DNA from: Methanomicrobiales archaeon
GTDB lineage: Archaea > Halobacteriota > Methanomicrobia > Methanomicrobiales > Methanospirillaceae
Direction: 5' to 3'
Assembly: GCA_012729535.1 (NCBI GenBank)
Contig: JAAYCY010000031.1
Location: 1 to 64,000 of the forward strand
Length of the DNA: 64,000 bases
The position numbers and the translations under genes are program-made. Position 1 is the stretch's first letter, and each line of letters opens with the position of its first letter. Below the pieces are notes generated by a model. That model was not told where the DNA came from and ran no database searches. It saw only the letters and a program-made list of their open reading frames with translations. Positions 7,865-17,011 of the stretch are shown here, in pieces.

Positions 7865-9235
7865 ATGAGAGGATATCAATTATTTGCTATTCTCATCCTG
7901 GTCATTCTTTTTTCATCACCGGTTCATGCTCGTGATCCGGATTCCTTATCATCACCACAGATTACCAATGTCATCTTCTGTATGGATGTTGATGATTCCG
8001 GAAATCCAATCGAACCTACGGAAATTTTTCCTTCCGGGACTACTTCAATAATGGCCTGGTTTGAGTATCAGGGTGTTTCTGGCTCTCCGAACTGGGGATA
8101 TACAATTTACCAGGGAGATACCCCTGTTCAGGTAGAAAATTACCAAATGTGGCCATGGTACGAAGAAGGATCAGCTCATCGTGATTTTACGGAGGAGGAC
8201 GGCTTTTCTGATGGAACGTATCTTCTAACCTTCAAAATGAAAGGAGAAGAGATTGGTTCAGCATCATTTATCATTGGAGATGCCAATCCTGATGATGAAG
8301 GGGTTGACGTGGAAGGTGATAATGAAGTTGAAAGTGAAATTGAAGATGAAGATGAAAATGGAGATGTATATGAGGATGAGGATGAAAACATTCCCTCATC
8401 TGGTTCTTTTGGGAGAATCATTTTTGCAGAAGGAGTGACTGAAGAATCGGCTCCCATTGGAGAAGAAACTGTTTTCGATTCCGAAATTTCAGAGGTGTAT
8501 CTGATATTACCATATTTTGGGATGGCTGACGGGGATATCTGGAAAAGGGAATGGATTCTTGACGGTGAAGAGGTTGTATTAACTGAGGAGGAATGGTATG
8601 AAGGAACGGAAGGAATAACATACCGTTATCTTCATAATCCGGATGGATCCTCTCTTTCACCTGGTGACTATACGGTCAACCTCTATCTCGGGGACCAACT
8701 GGCCAGAAGTGCAGGTTTTTCCATCACCGATGAGACCGAACCGGAGATAACAGGTTATGAAATATCAGATCTGGTAGATCCGGATCTCATGAAGGCATAT
8801 AATATCCTTTCAAACTCTGATAATGAGGCGTTAAGAATACTATCAACCCTAATTCCTGATGAAGGTATATCGGTTGGATTCTCTGATGATATTCCCGGAA
8901 CTGGCCAGTATCGCTATTCTGGTCCGGATGATCCGGGTGAGATCTATATCTCACCAGATTACTGGAATGAAGCCTCGTGGGAAGAAGTGGCCGGGACAGT
9001 AGCCCATGAACTGACTCATGCCCTGCAGAGATCAGCATACGACGGAACCGTGAAATGTACGATTGAAAATGAATATCTTGCTTTTTTGTTCGAATTTTAT
9101 ACATTACAGGAAACAGGGCGGACAGACATTATTTATGAGAAATTTGGGAATCTTTATGCCGCAGATGGATCTTTCGACAAAAACATGCTCTGGAATGCAG
9201 TAAAAAAAGTCTATTCAGATTGTCCTGAAGAATAA
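7865..9235 (+). CDS. Secreted HExxH metallopeptidase-like protein
   Basis: A 456-residue exported protein. Residues 1-22 form a signal peptide (LFAILILVILFSSPVHA). Two similar beta-rich domains follow, at about 30-130 and 185-295; both end in a GDYTVNLYL or GTYLLTFKM strand and a SASF/SAGF motif. They are separated by a strongly acidic linker (DEDENGDVYEDEDEN). The C-terminal domain carries HELTH at 381-385 within TVAHELTHALQRS, and ENEYLAFLFEF about 20 residues later may give the third zinc ligand. An extracellular zinc peptidase is inferred; the substrate is unknown. An AAGGAAAG Shine-Dalgarno precedes the ATG. It stands alone and ends in an oligo-T stretch. Confidence 0.75.
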   Translation: MRGYQLFAILILVILFSSPVHARDPDSLSSPQITNVIFCMDVDDSGNPIEPTEIFPSGTTSIMAWFEYQGVSGSPNWGYTIYQGDTPVQVENYQMWPWYEEGSAHRDFTEEDGFSDGTYLLTFKMKGEEIGSASFIIGDANPDDEGVDVEGDNEVESEIEDEDENGDVYEDEDENIPSSGSFGRIIFAEGVTEESAPIGEETVFDSEISEVYLILPYFGMADGDIWKREWILDGEEVVLTEEEWYEGTEGITYRYLHNPDGSSLSPGDYTVNLYLGDQLARSAGFSITDETEPEITGYEISDLVDPDLMKAYNILSNSDNEALRILSTLIPDEGISVGFSDDIPGTGQYRYSGPDDPGEIYISPDYWNEASWEEVAGTVAHELTHALQRSAYDGTVKCTIENEYLAFLFEFYTLQETGRTDIIYEKFGNLYAADGSFDKNMLWNAVKKVYSDCPEE

Positions 9236-9243
9236 ATCCGAAA

Positions 9244-9251
9244 TTTTTTTT
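9244..9251 (+). terminator. Oligo-T terminator after the metallopeptidase gene
   Basis: Eight T on the coding strand, eight bases past the stop codon. Oligo-T tracts like this are the usual intrinsic termination signal in archaea. Confidence 0.45.
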
Positions 9252-9785
9252 CTTAAATTTCTCCCTTGTTACTCAATTTATCCATCGGGAATTTATAGGT
9301 AATGATACGCAGCATCCACCCGGTAACCGACCAAAATCCACACACAAATCCACTCATTTAATATACCCCTTAACAGACCACCCAAAAATCAAGGCCCATT
9401 CCTTGACCGGAATATTCATAAATCCCTCATTTCCATATCATTTAAATATTATTTTTCACTTTCACCCCCTTTACCTGAAGTTCAAATACCCGTTCATGCA
9501 ACCAAGGAGTGAGGTTGTTCCCGGACCTCATCCGAATCGATACCCCTCCCGGAAAACCACCTGAAAGGATTCCAGACTGCTGCTCTTCTTGAAAACCTGA
9601 CAATCTTTGACCGGAATTTGGGTTCCATGCAAAACAGGATAAAGGGGTACTGAAAAACCCTCTAAGAAGACCCGGAATAACCGGGGAACTGCAATGATGA
9701 TTGAAACCTTTATTTTTATCAAACCTGATCCTTCCCGGATCAGTCATCAAAAGGCATCAAACATCGCCTGAAAAGAGGAAAAACC
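9252..9785. other. Intergenic region before the primase block
   Basis: About 530 bases with no gene I can support. The first part is A+T rich with a TATA-like CATTTAAATATTA at about 9438-9450. The rest is richer in CCGG/CCCGG motifs, like the block that follows. This is the likely upstream control region, and possibly one boundary, of the primase-helicase block. I found no direct repeat marking an attachment site by eye. Confidence 0.3.
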
Positions 9786-9932
9786 ATGCGTAAACGAAGA
9801 CGAATAAAAAAAGCATACCCCCACTCCTTACACAAGCTTGCCGGCGTTGGAAAGAAAGCAGGGGTAATTCATATATCTCTCACTTACCGGATAATATCAT
9901 TTCTCCCATGCAAAGCCGGGGTGCACAGATGA
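9786..9932 (+). CDS. Small basic protein, first gene of the primase block
   Basis: 48 codons from an ATG preceded by AAGAGGAA, starting MRKRRRIKKAYPHSLHK and ending in a hydrophobic-to-basic tail. Its TGA overlaps the next ATG as ATGA, the same junction used throughout this block, which is the main argument that it is a real gene. The N-terminus is strongly basic and could bind nucleic acid. I do not recognise a family. Confidence 0.45.
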   Translation: MRKRRRIKKAYPHSLHKLAGVGKKAGVIHISLTYRIISFLPCKAGVHR

Positions 9933-10258
9933 AAGCACAAAACCGGACCGGCCGGATTGCGGTCTGGTCTGCCATCCATGTCCTTAAAAGCCAGGGGTAC
10001 CTGGCCGACCGGTGTACCGGAACCAGACGGACCTTTGACCTCATCGCCTGGAAATCCACAACCATTTTGGCCCTTTGCATCCGGACCGCGAGAAAACAGG
10101 ACATTACCCGTTTTCATCAGGAAATATCCAGAATATCCACACTCATCAATCAGAAACAGGTTCCGGGAACCATCGAATTATGGCTGTACCATCCCAAAGG
10201 AATGACCAGATACCGGATAATGCCAGGTGGAGCCATGCAAATACAGGAGGCAGCATGA
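9929..10258 (+). CDS. Small protein with restriction-endonuclease-like features
   Basis: A 109-residue protein (start MKAQNRTGRIAVWSAI). The pattern is a helix with a glycine turn (VLKSQGYLADRC), then RTFDLIAWKSTTILALCIRT, a helix with FHQEISRI, and a final ELWLYHPKGMTRYRI. The DLIAW followed by a strand ending in a charged pair resembles PD-(D/E)XK folds such as archaeal Hjc-like nucleases, but the catalytic Glu/Lys pair is not clean (CIRTARK), so activity is doubtful. Both ends overlap neighbours by four bases (ATGA), making it part of one transcription unit with the primase-helicase. Confidence 0.6.
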   Translation: MKAQNRTGRIAVWSAIHVLKSQGYLADRCTGTRRTFDLIAWKSTTILALCIRTARKQDITRFHQEISRISTLINQKQVPGTIELWLYHPKGMTRYRIMPGGAMQIQEAA

Positions 10259-10542
10259 CCTCACTAATACGAACCGAAGTCCTTTCAGCCGCATTTGCAG
10301 CGATAAAACCAGTAGATACCCTCATTTCACGACGGAGTATCGAAACCGAGATAGAAGTGCACCCCGGCCTGTACCCGGCACTCTCCGGACAGAGCAGAAT
10401 AGGACGAAGGACCAGCATCACCAGGGTAATGAACTCCCTCTTTCCACCGTGGAACACAGAAACTGCAGGAAAACCCTACTCTAACGTCTGGAAAGTCCGG
10501 ACCTTTCCCGGAACAAGTGAAGACCAGGGAGAAGAAGCATGA
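10255..10542 (+). CDS. Hypothetical protein of the primase block
   Basis: 95 residues starting MTSLIRTEVLSAAFAAIKPVD. I do not recognise it. It has an N-terminal helical part and a central basic stretch (SRIGRRTSITRVMNSLFP) that could touch DNA. ATGA overlaps on both sides tie it to the nuclease-like protein before and the primase-helicase after it, and these overlaps are the best support for the start and for it being coding. Confidence 0.55.
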   Translation: MTSLIRTEVLSAAFAAIKPVDTLISRRSIETEIEVHPGLYPALSGQSRIGRRTSITRVMNSLFPPWNTETAGKPYSNVWKVRTFPGTSEDQGEEA

Positions 10543-13500
10543 CCGGTGAAGAGAACATAAAAACAGGACTCTCTGTACTCTTCTCACCCGGACAGGTCGT
10601 AGAACTTCGGGCAATCGGAGACCATGTCAGGTATGGCTACTACACCGACATGGACAAACTTGCAAGAGATGCAGCCGTCATTGACAATATGCCCGGAATA
10701 TCCGGGATATACGTAACCCTCAACCAGGTAAACCCGGCACTCCTCTCCCGGTGTGCGAACAGGATTAAAACAGCAGGAAAAAAAGAACCCCAGACCGGAG
10801 ATGCGGATATCACAAACCGGTGCTGGCTCCCGATAGACATCGATCCACTCCGGCCATCTGGAATCAGTTCATCAGAACAAGAACACCGTGCAGCCTTAAA
10901 CAGAGCCGAAATAATCCGGGATTATCTCTTTGGCCTTGGCTTTCCTGACCCGGTTTTGGCAGACTCAGGAAATGGTGCCCACCTCCTGTACCGGATTGAT
11001 TTGCCAAATGACAAGGAATGCAGCGAGATCGTGAAAGGATGCCTGAAAACACTGGACGAGTTCTTTTCCGACTCCGACTGTGCTGTTGACACCTCGGTAT
11101 TCAACCCATCCCGGATATGGAAACTCTACGGGACCAGGTCACGAAAAGGTGACCATACCGATGACCGGCCACACCGAGTATCAAAAATCATCCATGTACC
11201 AGAGACAATATCGGTGGCTTCCGTATCTTCTCTCATCCAGCTGGCTTCACAGACAAAGCAGGATACCACGGACAAAAAACCGCCAGAAGGGATGAATTCA
11301 TCCGGAAGAGGAAGAACAGACCTTGCTGCCTGGCTAAAAAGATACGGGCTTTCGTATACCGAAAAACCATACCAGGGAGGACGACTCTTCATCTTTGACC
11401 AGTGTCCGTTCTCATCCGCCCATAAGGACGGAGCATATGCGATCCAGTTTGCAAACGGGGCCATCTTCGCCGGATGCCATCACAACTCCTGCGGGGCAAA
11501 TACCCAGCGGTGGCACGACCTGAAAGCGAAGTTCGAACCGCAAAAGGAGGAGCCAAAACCGAAACGGGACTTTGAATCCTGGAAGAAGAAACAGGTCAGG
11601 GACCGGGCTTATGCAAAAGCCGAACGGAACGGGATGCCAGAGAAAAGCGGGAACCCTCCGGATACCGCGAATCAGGAGACAATCTCTCTTTCAACCAGCA
11701 ATCCCAGGGTTCAGGATGAAGCTATCCGGATACTCCGGGAAGGAGACCCGATCCGGTATATCCTCGATACATTCACCCGGATGCACGAAGGAGACGAGAT
11801 AGTTGCAAGGTGTCTTCTTATGTCCCTTGCATCACGGTTGGTTGTGAACTCAAACGGCCTGCATGTTCTTGTCACTGGAGAATCCGGAAAAGGAAAATCC
11901 CATGCCTTTGAGACGATGCTGGACCTTATTCCACAAGAGTTCCGGTTGTCCGGCGGTCTCAGTAACAAGGGACTATTTTACACCCACGAGATCCGGAAAG
12001 GAATGGTAATCTGCCTTGATGATGTCAGCCTCTCTGAACAGATGCAGGAGACACTAAAAGGGGTTACCAGTTCATTTCATAAACCCTTCATCTATCGTAC
12101 GGTGGACAAGGACAGGAACGGAATCACAAAGGTGATTCCGGAACGGTGCCTGTGGTGGGTTGCAAAGGTCGAAGGAACCGGAGATGAGCAGGTGTGGAAC
12201 CGGATGCTCACCGTCTGGATAGATGACAGCCAGCAGCAGGATGATAAGGTTCTTGCAAAAAAACTGGCTGCAGCGGCAAAACCTGCCTCCCAGTCACGGG
12301 AATTCGAACATGAGATATCGGTCTGCCAGACGATATGGAATAATATCAGGGAGGTTTCGGTAATCATCCCGTATGCAGAGAGAATACGGTTTTCATCGTC
12401 GAAAAACCGGCGAAACCCAACGATGCTGCTTGACTTAATCAGGTCAGTTGCTGCATTTCGCCAGTACCAGCGGAGGTATGAAGAAGGAGATGGGTGTATC
12501 GAAGTCTCTGCAACACGAGAGGACTTTAACGAGGCAGTTGACATTTATCATCTCTTAAACGGTGTATCCGGTTCACAGATGACAAAACTGACCAGAAGCG
12601 AGTCAGAACTTATTGATGCGATAAGAAGTAGTGGCAGGACGGTATTTACGGTAAAGGATTTGCAGGATCTCGTGAGTAAGGCCCATACCACCATTTCCCG
12701 TATGTTGTATGGAAAAGGTTCGAACGGGACACATCATACCGGCCTTCTCGAAAAATGTCCACAGTTATCCGTGTATGACCGGTCGGAAATTCTGGAAGAG
12801 GGGATGTACAAACGGGGAAAGGTGTATACCTGGGATTTTGATATGGACCGGATTTGGTCATGTGGTGGTTCCTGCTGGCTGGATGATAACGATGATTGCC
12901 CGGATGATGATGCTCCGGATGGAAATTCTGACAATTGTTCAGATGATGGTTCTGGTAACTTACCCGGTAATAGTTCTGTTAATGATCCTCCCAATGTGCA
13001 CATGTGCACTCATGTGCAAGGTATGTGCATAGAGAAATGCACATCCAAACAGAACGATATGACACCTGATTCAAAAAATACTGGCGTAAATGATTGTTTG
13101 GGTACGAATGTGCATTCCGGTGAAGGTGCTAGAGAAGACCAGGAAGACAGATTAGTTGTCCCTTATGCTCCTGAAAAAAATGCACATACTAATTCAAATA
13201 ACTCAGATATGTGTTGTTTAGATAAATTAAGCAATTATTGTGATGAAACGAATGTGCATTCTGATATGCACAATGCATGCACATCAGTGCACACAGTGCA
13301 CATACCTTCAAGGTCATCCCCGGTATCAGATAATCAGACTAACAAATTACGATACCAGGATATCAATCTGAACCAGTTTGTCCGGACAGATGATGTACTG
13401 ACCAGGAAATGTGACTGTTGCGGGAGACGAAGAGGAACGTATAAAGAACGGGGAAATCCAGGAGGTCACGTGATATGTGACCAATGTTATAGCAGGGCGG

Positions 13501-13703
13501 TTTCCAGGGAAGTCATGACCTTTACAGCACTTCCGGGAGTTTTGCCTCTTTCCAATATGAAAAAGACGAACCGGAGTCTTGGCAGATGCAGCCTGTGTAA
13601 CCTGAAGGAGATTGCCTGGCATGATGAAGAGACGAAGATCGGCCTTTGTGATTCCTGTTACCAGCGGGAACGGGGTTTTGCAAAGATTTTCGGAGGGGTC
13701 TGA
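10539..13703 (+). CDS. Primase-polymerase/helicase-like replication protein
   Basis: A 1054-residue replication protein. Residues 15-230 resemble an archaeo-eukaryotic primase/PrimPol domain: hhDhD as LPIDIDP (Asp100 and Asp102), then DSGNGAHLLYRI near 145 and NPSRIWKLYGT near 193. A zinc-binding stretch follows near 288-318 (CPFSSAHKDG... AGCHHNSC). Residues 395-600 form a P-loop ATPase: Walker A TGESGKGKSHAF near 446 and Walker B GMVICLDDVSL near 490, as in virus or plasmid helicases. A winged-helix-like part follows, then a low-complexity Asp/Ser/Asn/Cys stretch, and two CxxC...CxxC zinc motifs near 957 and 1017. It probably starts replication of a plasmid- or virus-like element. The frame is intact. 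Confidence 0.8.
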   Translation: MTGEENIKTGLSVLFSPGQVVELRAIGDHVRYGYYTDMDKLARDAAVIDNMPGISGIYVTLNQVNPALLSRCANRIKTAGKKEPQTGDADITNRCWLPIDIDPLRPSGISSSEQEHRAALNRAEIIRDYLFGLGFPDPVLADSGNGAHLLYRIDLPNDKECSEIVKGCLKTLDEFFSDSDCAVDTSVFNPSRIWKLYGTRSRKGDHTDDRPHRVSKIIHVPETISVASVSSLIQLASQTKQDTTDKKPPEGMNSSGRGRTDLAAWLKRYGLSYTEKPYQGGRLFIFDQCPFSSAHKDGAYAIQFANGAIFAGCHHNSCGANTQRWHDLKAKFEPQKEEPKPKRDFESWKKKQVRDRAYAKAERNGMPEKSGNPPDTANQETISLSTSNPRVQDEAIRILREGDPIRYILDTFTRMHEGDEIVARCLLMSLASRLVVNSNGLHVLVTGESGKGKSHAFETMLDLIPQEFRLSGGLSNKGLFYTHEIRKGMVICLDDVSLSEQMQETLKGVTSSFHKPFIYRTVDKDRNGITKVIPERCLWWVAKVEGTGDEQVWNRMLTVWIDDSQQQDDKVLAKKLAAAAKPASQSREFEHEISVCQTIWNNIREVSVIIPYAERIRFSSSKNRRNPTMLLDLIRSVAAFRQYQRRYEEGDGCIEVSATREDFNEAVDIYHLLNGVSGSQMTKLTRSESELIDAIRSSGRTVFTVKDLQDLVSKAHTTISRMLYGKGSNGTHHTGLLEKCPQLSVYDRSEILEEGMYKRGKVYTWDFDMDRIWSCGGSCWLDDNDDCPDDDAPDGNSDNCSDDGSGNLPGNSSVNDPPNVHMCTHVQGMCIEKCTSKQNDMTPDSKNTGVNDCLGTNVHSGEGAREDQEDRLVVPYAPEKNAHTNSNNSDMCCLDKLSNYCDETNVHSDMHNACTSVHTVHIPSRSSPVSDNQTNKLRYQDINLNQFVRTDDVLTRKCDCCGRRRGTYKERGNPGGHVICDQCYSRAVSREVMTFTALPGVLPLSNMKKTNRSLGRCSLCNLKEIAWHDEETKIGLCDSCYQRERGFAKIFGGV
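12995..13302 (+). repeat. Cluster of TGTGCA/TGCACA hexamers inside the primase gene
   Basis: About thirteen copies of TGTGCA or its complement TGCACA lie in roughly 308 bases, including the full palindrome TGTGCACA at 12995-13002 and five copies in the last 50 bases. In the protein they give repeated NVH, AH and VHT motifs in a low-complexity linker. They could be iteron-like binding sites for the replication protein placed within its own gene, or simply a repeated peptide motif. Confidence 0.55.
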
Positions 13704-14020
13704 TGGGGTTTGTGGTAACTTCAGAACGAAAAGCAGATCCGGTCAGGTATGAGAAGGTCGGCAGGCTCCTTCCCGGAGAGAATGATGAGATCCGGGTTAT
13801 GGTAGATGGGTTTGGTGAGGTTTTTCGGATACACAGGGCTGACTTTGTAATTTTGTCAGGCGGGCTTTGTCCTTCCGGAATGAGGCTTTCAGATTCAGGG
13901 AGCCGGGTAATTCTGTCCGGGCCGAAGGGTGAAGAGTATGTGGTTCTCTCAAGACAGGTCCGGGGAATGATGGAGGGGTGGCCGAAGAAGAAGGCAGCGG
14001 TGTTTATTATTCCTACATAA
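13703..14020 (+). CDS. Hypothetical protein, last gene of the primase block
   Basis: 105 residues, beta-rich, starting MGFVVTSERKADPVRYEKVG. Its ATG overlaps the primase-helicase TGA by one base (TGATG), so it belongs to the same unit. The pattern of short strands (EIRVMVDGFGEVFRIHRADFVILSGG) suggests a small barrel. I do not recognise a family or assign a function. There is no signal peptide or transmembrane segment. Confidence 0.55.
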   Translation: MGFVVTSERKADPVRYEKVGRLLPGENDEIRVMVDGFGEVFRIHRADFVILSGGLCPSGMRLSDSGSRVILSGPKGEEYVVLSRQVRGMMEGWPKKKAAVFIIPT

Positions 14021-14506
14021 AAGGAATGTGAACTCTTCCGGTTTTTAAGATGAAGAATCCCAGATAAATATGAAAAATTCTTATCCAATTCAATACTCTT
14101 GACTCCAATAACTATGGTTCACTCACATATTACTGAAATCCTTTTTTTTAATCGGTAAAACTCCTTTCCTACATCACTCAGTTCAGACCATCCTTTTTTG
14201 TGAGAAAATTATTCAGTTTTTCATTAAATTCTAATTCAGCCTGGAAAATAGAAATCATACAATTTAATATCGTTAATTCATCATACGTTGTTTTTCGAAT
14301 TGGGATTTTTTAATCAAATTCTGGATTCACCATATCGGTCTGTCCATTCAATCGACCGGTGAGACGGAGAAGATTACATGGTTTGAAATCCTGGTTTGGG
14401 AGAGAGATCAAGAGAGACGAACAGAAGTAATCCATGACCTGTTCCATATATCTTCACACCGCAGGACCTGGGAAACTTTATCGTGTACTACGTCCCTTCC
14501 CCTTCT
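14021..14506. other. Intergenic region after the primase block
   Basis: About 490 A+T-rich bases. A minus-strand stretch ending at 14183 reads about 44 codons (KIPIRKTTYDELTILN... LEFNEKLNNFLTKKDG) with no good start and an upstream stop. It looks like the C-terminal end of a small VapB-like or HTH protein, but the call is weak. No other gene is supported. The G+C drop here may mark the right boundary of the block. Confidence 0.3.
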
Positions 14507-15285
14507 ATGTCGTCCAAGTGGATAACCTGTCTTCTTATTGCTGGTGTAGTCCTTTTTTTCATACAGGGATGTGTATATGCAGAAAAAACCTCCCAGATTA
14601 CCCAGAGTAAACTGGCAAAAAACCAGACAAAGACACTTTCTGTCAACCTGACCGGAGAGGCATTCTCCCCGACATCAGGTACTGATAAAAAAAACTCACT
14701 GAAACCCCGATAGTCAGCCTGCAAAAAATTCCTGAAGAAGAGGGAAGTTCAGGTTTTGATCAGGTTGTCTCCGGGGAATCATTCACACAGAGTAGTGACA
14801 TTTCAGAACTATCAGAGAGCGATCTTGAAGATGGCCCGTATGAAAATTCTGAATGGATAACCATGGGAGGGTCAGCCGGCCATGTGTACTCCAATGAACG
14901 TGGTACATATACAGGTGATAAAATTGTACCTATTTACCAGGGTCTCTCTGTCGTAGTGCCACGAAACAAAAAAGTATATGTTATTCTCCCTCTCCCGGTG
15001 AAACAGGACGCTAAAATCAGGTATCTCAAGATCGTTGATATGAATCCAGTGGTTTATGAAAATAATGCACCGAATATCATATCGGTGGATGCATATAATG
15101 GATTTCATATCGCAGCGGGTTATTATCCGACCTGGATTCCAGGGCATGAAAAGATCCATTATGTTGATCTGGGAGATTATTATCAGTTTGATAAGGGATT
15201 ACAAATTGTTTTAAGGCTTGATAATGAAAATCCAGACAACTCTCCCTATATTATCACCGGATATGGGGCACGGATGGAATGGTGA
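14507..15285 (+). pseudogene. Exported lipoprotein-like gene split by a frameshift in an A8 run
   Basis: The first frame starts MSSKWITCLLIAGVV, with a hydrophobic segment and a lipobox-like FIQGC, and stops at 14713. The second frame is open from just after a run of eight A (about 14687-14694) through ENSEWITMGGSAGHVY to a stop at 15285. Adding one A joins them into 780 bases, 260 codons including the stop. The C-terminal part is beta-rich (VVVPRNKKVYVILPLPV, IITGYGARMEW) and unknown to me. Homopolymer slippage, phase variation or a sequencing error could all explain it. Confidence 0.6.
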
Positions 15286-15419
15286 TATCTGAAATCCTGT
15301 ACCTATTGGTATTATATATCTACTTTTTACCGGTATTCCGGGCATCTGCTGCAGGCCCATTGACACACAATTTTTCAGGATAGGATCTATCTCACTTCCA
15401 AAAGGAAACTTTCAGACTT

Positions 15420-15614
15420 GTGAAAGATTCGAATTTATTCCAGAAAGAAACTCTGGATGAGATCAAGGGAACCCGTTCTGAATTGGTTAAAGTTTTGAGC
15501 AAAGAAATTACTGAAATACGTGAAGAAATCAGGGAAATCCGAACTCCACTTATCAATACAGACAATATGTATACAGGTAAATCATGGCACCTGAAAATCC
15601 AAAATAAAGATTAA
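15420..15614 (+). CDS. Possible small coiled-coil protein
   Basis: 64 codons from a GTG start, MKDSNLFQKETLDEIKG, with a heptad-like charged helix (LVKVLSKEITEIREEIREIRTPL). No Shine-Dalgarno is obvious. An oligo-T stretch follows at about 15643-15650. I do not recognise a family. The helical composition supports coding, but it could be the end of a decayed gene. Confidence 0.35.
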   Translation: MKDSNLFQKETLDEIKGTRSELVKVLSKEITEIREEIREIRTPLINTDNMYTGKSWHLKIQNKD

Positions 15615-15758
15615 CCTCAAAACCTGACGGCAACAAGGATAATTTTTTTTAAAAAATCGCGAGATTTTTGCGGATGGTCAGCCCCGGGAATCAGAACGCC
15701 TGAACATCCATTTCGGGCAGTATTCACCCGGATAACGGTATTACTGAACCCAAATTGA

Positions 15759-16439
15759 TTAATATTTATTTTTTTGGGATTTATTGCCTGATGATCTCTT
15801 TTCTTTCACCCATACAGGTACCCGGGATTTTTTTTGTTTACGCTGAGGTTGTGATTCAGGTTTTTTACCTGCATCAGGTTTACTCCTCTTCTCCAAAGTG
15901 ACCGGAGTCACTGCCAGAGTATGAGAACCGGGTTTTGAATTCTGATGCACGTTATCCGTTTGAGGAACTGATTTGGGCAATTTCTGGCCAGGGGGAAAAT
16001 GGGGACGATTATCTGTTTTTGCTACCGGGCGTTGATCTTGCCGGGCTTGATCCGGGCGATCACCAGCTTCCCTGGGTTTATACTCAGGTTTTGATGCATT
16101 TTTATTATCACGATGAGGACCGTGGCCTGGTTTTTTTCCAATTGCCCCTATTGGTTTTCGCTCTCGTTGTTCTGTTACACTGCTATTAGTGTTTCTTTCT
16201 GGCCGGCGTGTTCCCGGAACCCCGTCAATGAGAAGCTTCCTCCCCTCAAAAATTGATTCTCCCAGGGTACGCTGGATTTTTTGAGCCTGTTCTTCAGTCC
16301 CCATCTCCACAAATGCATATCCTTTTCCCTCCATCACCTTGACATTGATGACGGTGCCATGTGGTGATAAAAAATCCCGTAATTTCTTCGCAGTGACAGA
16401 AAAATCCAGATTTCCGATAAATAATTTCCTTTTTTTCAT
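15759..16439 (-). CDS. RRM-type RNA-binding protein with a basic tail
   Basis: 226 residues. The N-terminal 75 residues are an RNA recognition motif: RNP2 as KLFIGNLDFS and RNP1 as GKGYAFVEM. The remaining 150 residues are disordered and basic, rich in Arg, Lys, Gln and Pro (RPERNTNSS, KKPESQPQRKQKKSR). This resembles the short glycine/arginine-tailed RRM proteins of cyanobacteria and some methanogens, which bind single-stranded RNA and may act as chaperones. The gene stands alone. RRM proteins of this type are not widespread in archaea. Confidence 0.88.
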   Translation of the reverse strand: MKKRKLFIGNLDFSVTAKKLRDFLSPHGTVINVKVMEGKGYAFVEMGTEEQAQKIQRTLGESIFEGRKLLIDGVPGTRRPERNTNSSVTEQRERKPIGAIGKKPGHGPHRDNKNASKPEYKPREAGDRPDQARQDQRPVAKTDNRPHFPPGQKLPKSVPQTDNVHQNSKPGSHTLAVTPVTLEKRSKPDAGKKPESQPQRKQKKSRVPVWVKEKRSSGNKSQKNKY

Positions 16440-16776
16440 TCAGAATCCCTCAAAACTTCTTAAAATCAAATGATATTGAACCATATTGGACCATCCGGCA
16501 ACAGGATAATTATGAACGTATGATATGCTTTCAAGATGTTAGAATGTAACTGAAATCTGTGTTTCAAAAGGGGTAAATACTTTTTTGAAATGATGTATCG
16601 TTTATATGATTAAAATGCTCCATAAACAATCAGGTAATCATGTGCACAATACCATTCAATTACCCTGATATGGTGCATTAAACCTTAAATTCCCCTATGA
16701 TACTTCGTTTTAGAAATCTACGTGTATAAATGTCAGGCTCGAATATTCATAGATCTGGATTATTCTGGGAACACTG
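16440..16776. other. Intergenic region without recognisable genes
   Basis: About 340 A+T-rich bases between the RRM gene and a small fragment. It must contain the RRM gene promoter on the minus strand. Nothing else could be assigned. Confidence 0.3.
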
Positions 16777-16929
16777 ATGATTACAGAGATGAGGTTATTT
16801 CAGCATATTTTTGGAACCGTTTTATTATCCGGTGATCAATGGCTTATCTGCCTGGTTCCGGGAGTAATTATTTTTGTAATCGGAGAGGTGTTTAAATACA
16901 CTCTCCGGTCTATGGAACGGAAAGGGTAA
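16777..16929 (+). pseudogene. Small membrane ORF, possible C-terminal remnant of a P-type ATPase
   Basis: 50 codons (start MITEMRLFQHIFGTV) with one long hydrophobic helix, QWLICLVPGVIIFVIGEVFKY, followed by basic residues. The LVPGVIIFVIGEVFKY pattern resembles the last transmembrane helix of P-type cation ATPases (compare the end of the protein at 35545-38079). A stop lies shortly upstream in the same frame and no other ATPase part is nearby. It may be a relic or a small membrane protein. Confidence 0.3.
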
Positions 16930-17011
16930 AGAAGAAGATTGTAAACGGTGTTTTAGGATAAATACAAAAAGTGGATTAGAATCAAATTCAAATTCAAAAA
17001 ATAGAATCAAT

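Noticed and set aside
8176-8660. Minus-strand open frames opposite the secreted metallopeptidase
   Set aside because: They are Ser- or Pro-rich antisense shadows of the acidic linker with no start signal.
9442-9750. Minus-strand frame of about 100 codons before the primase block
   Set aside because: No ribosome site, no recognisable family and a mixed composition; regarded as chance.
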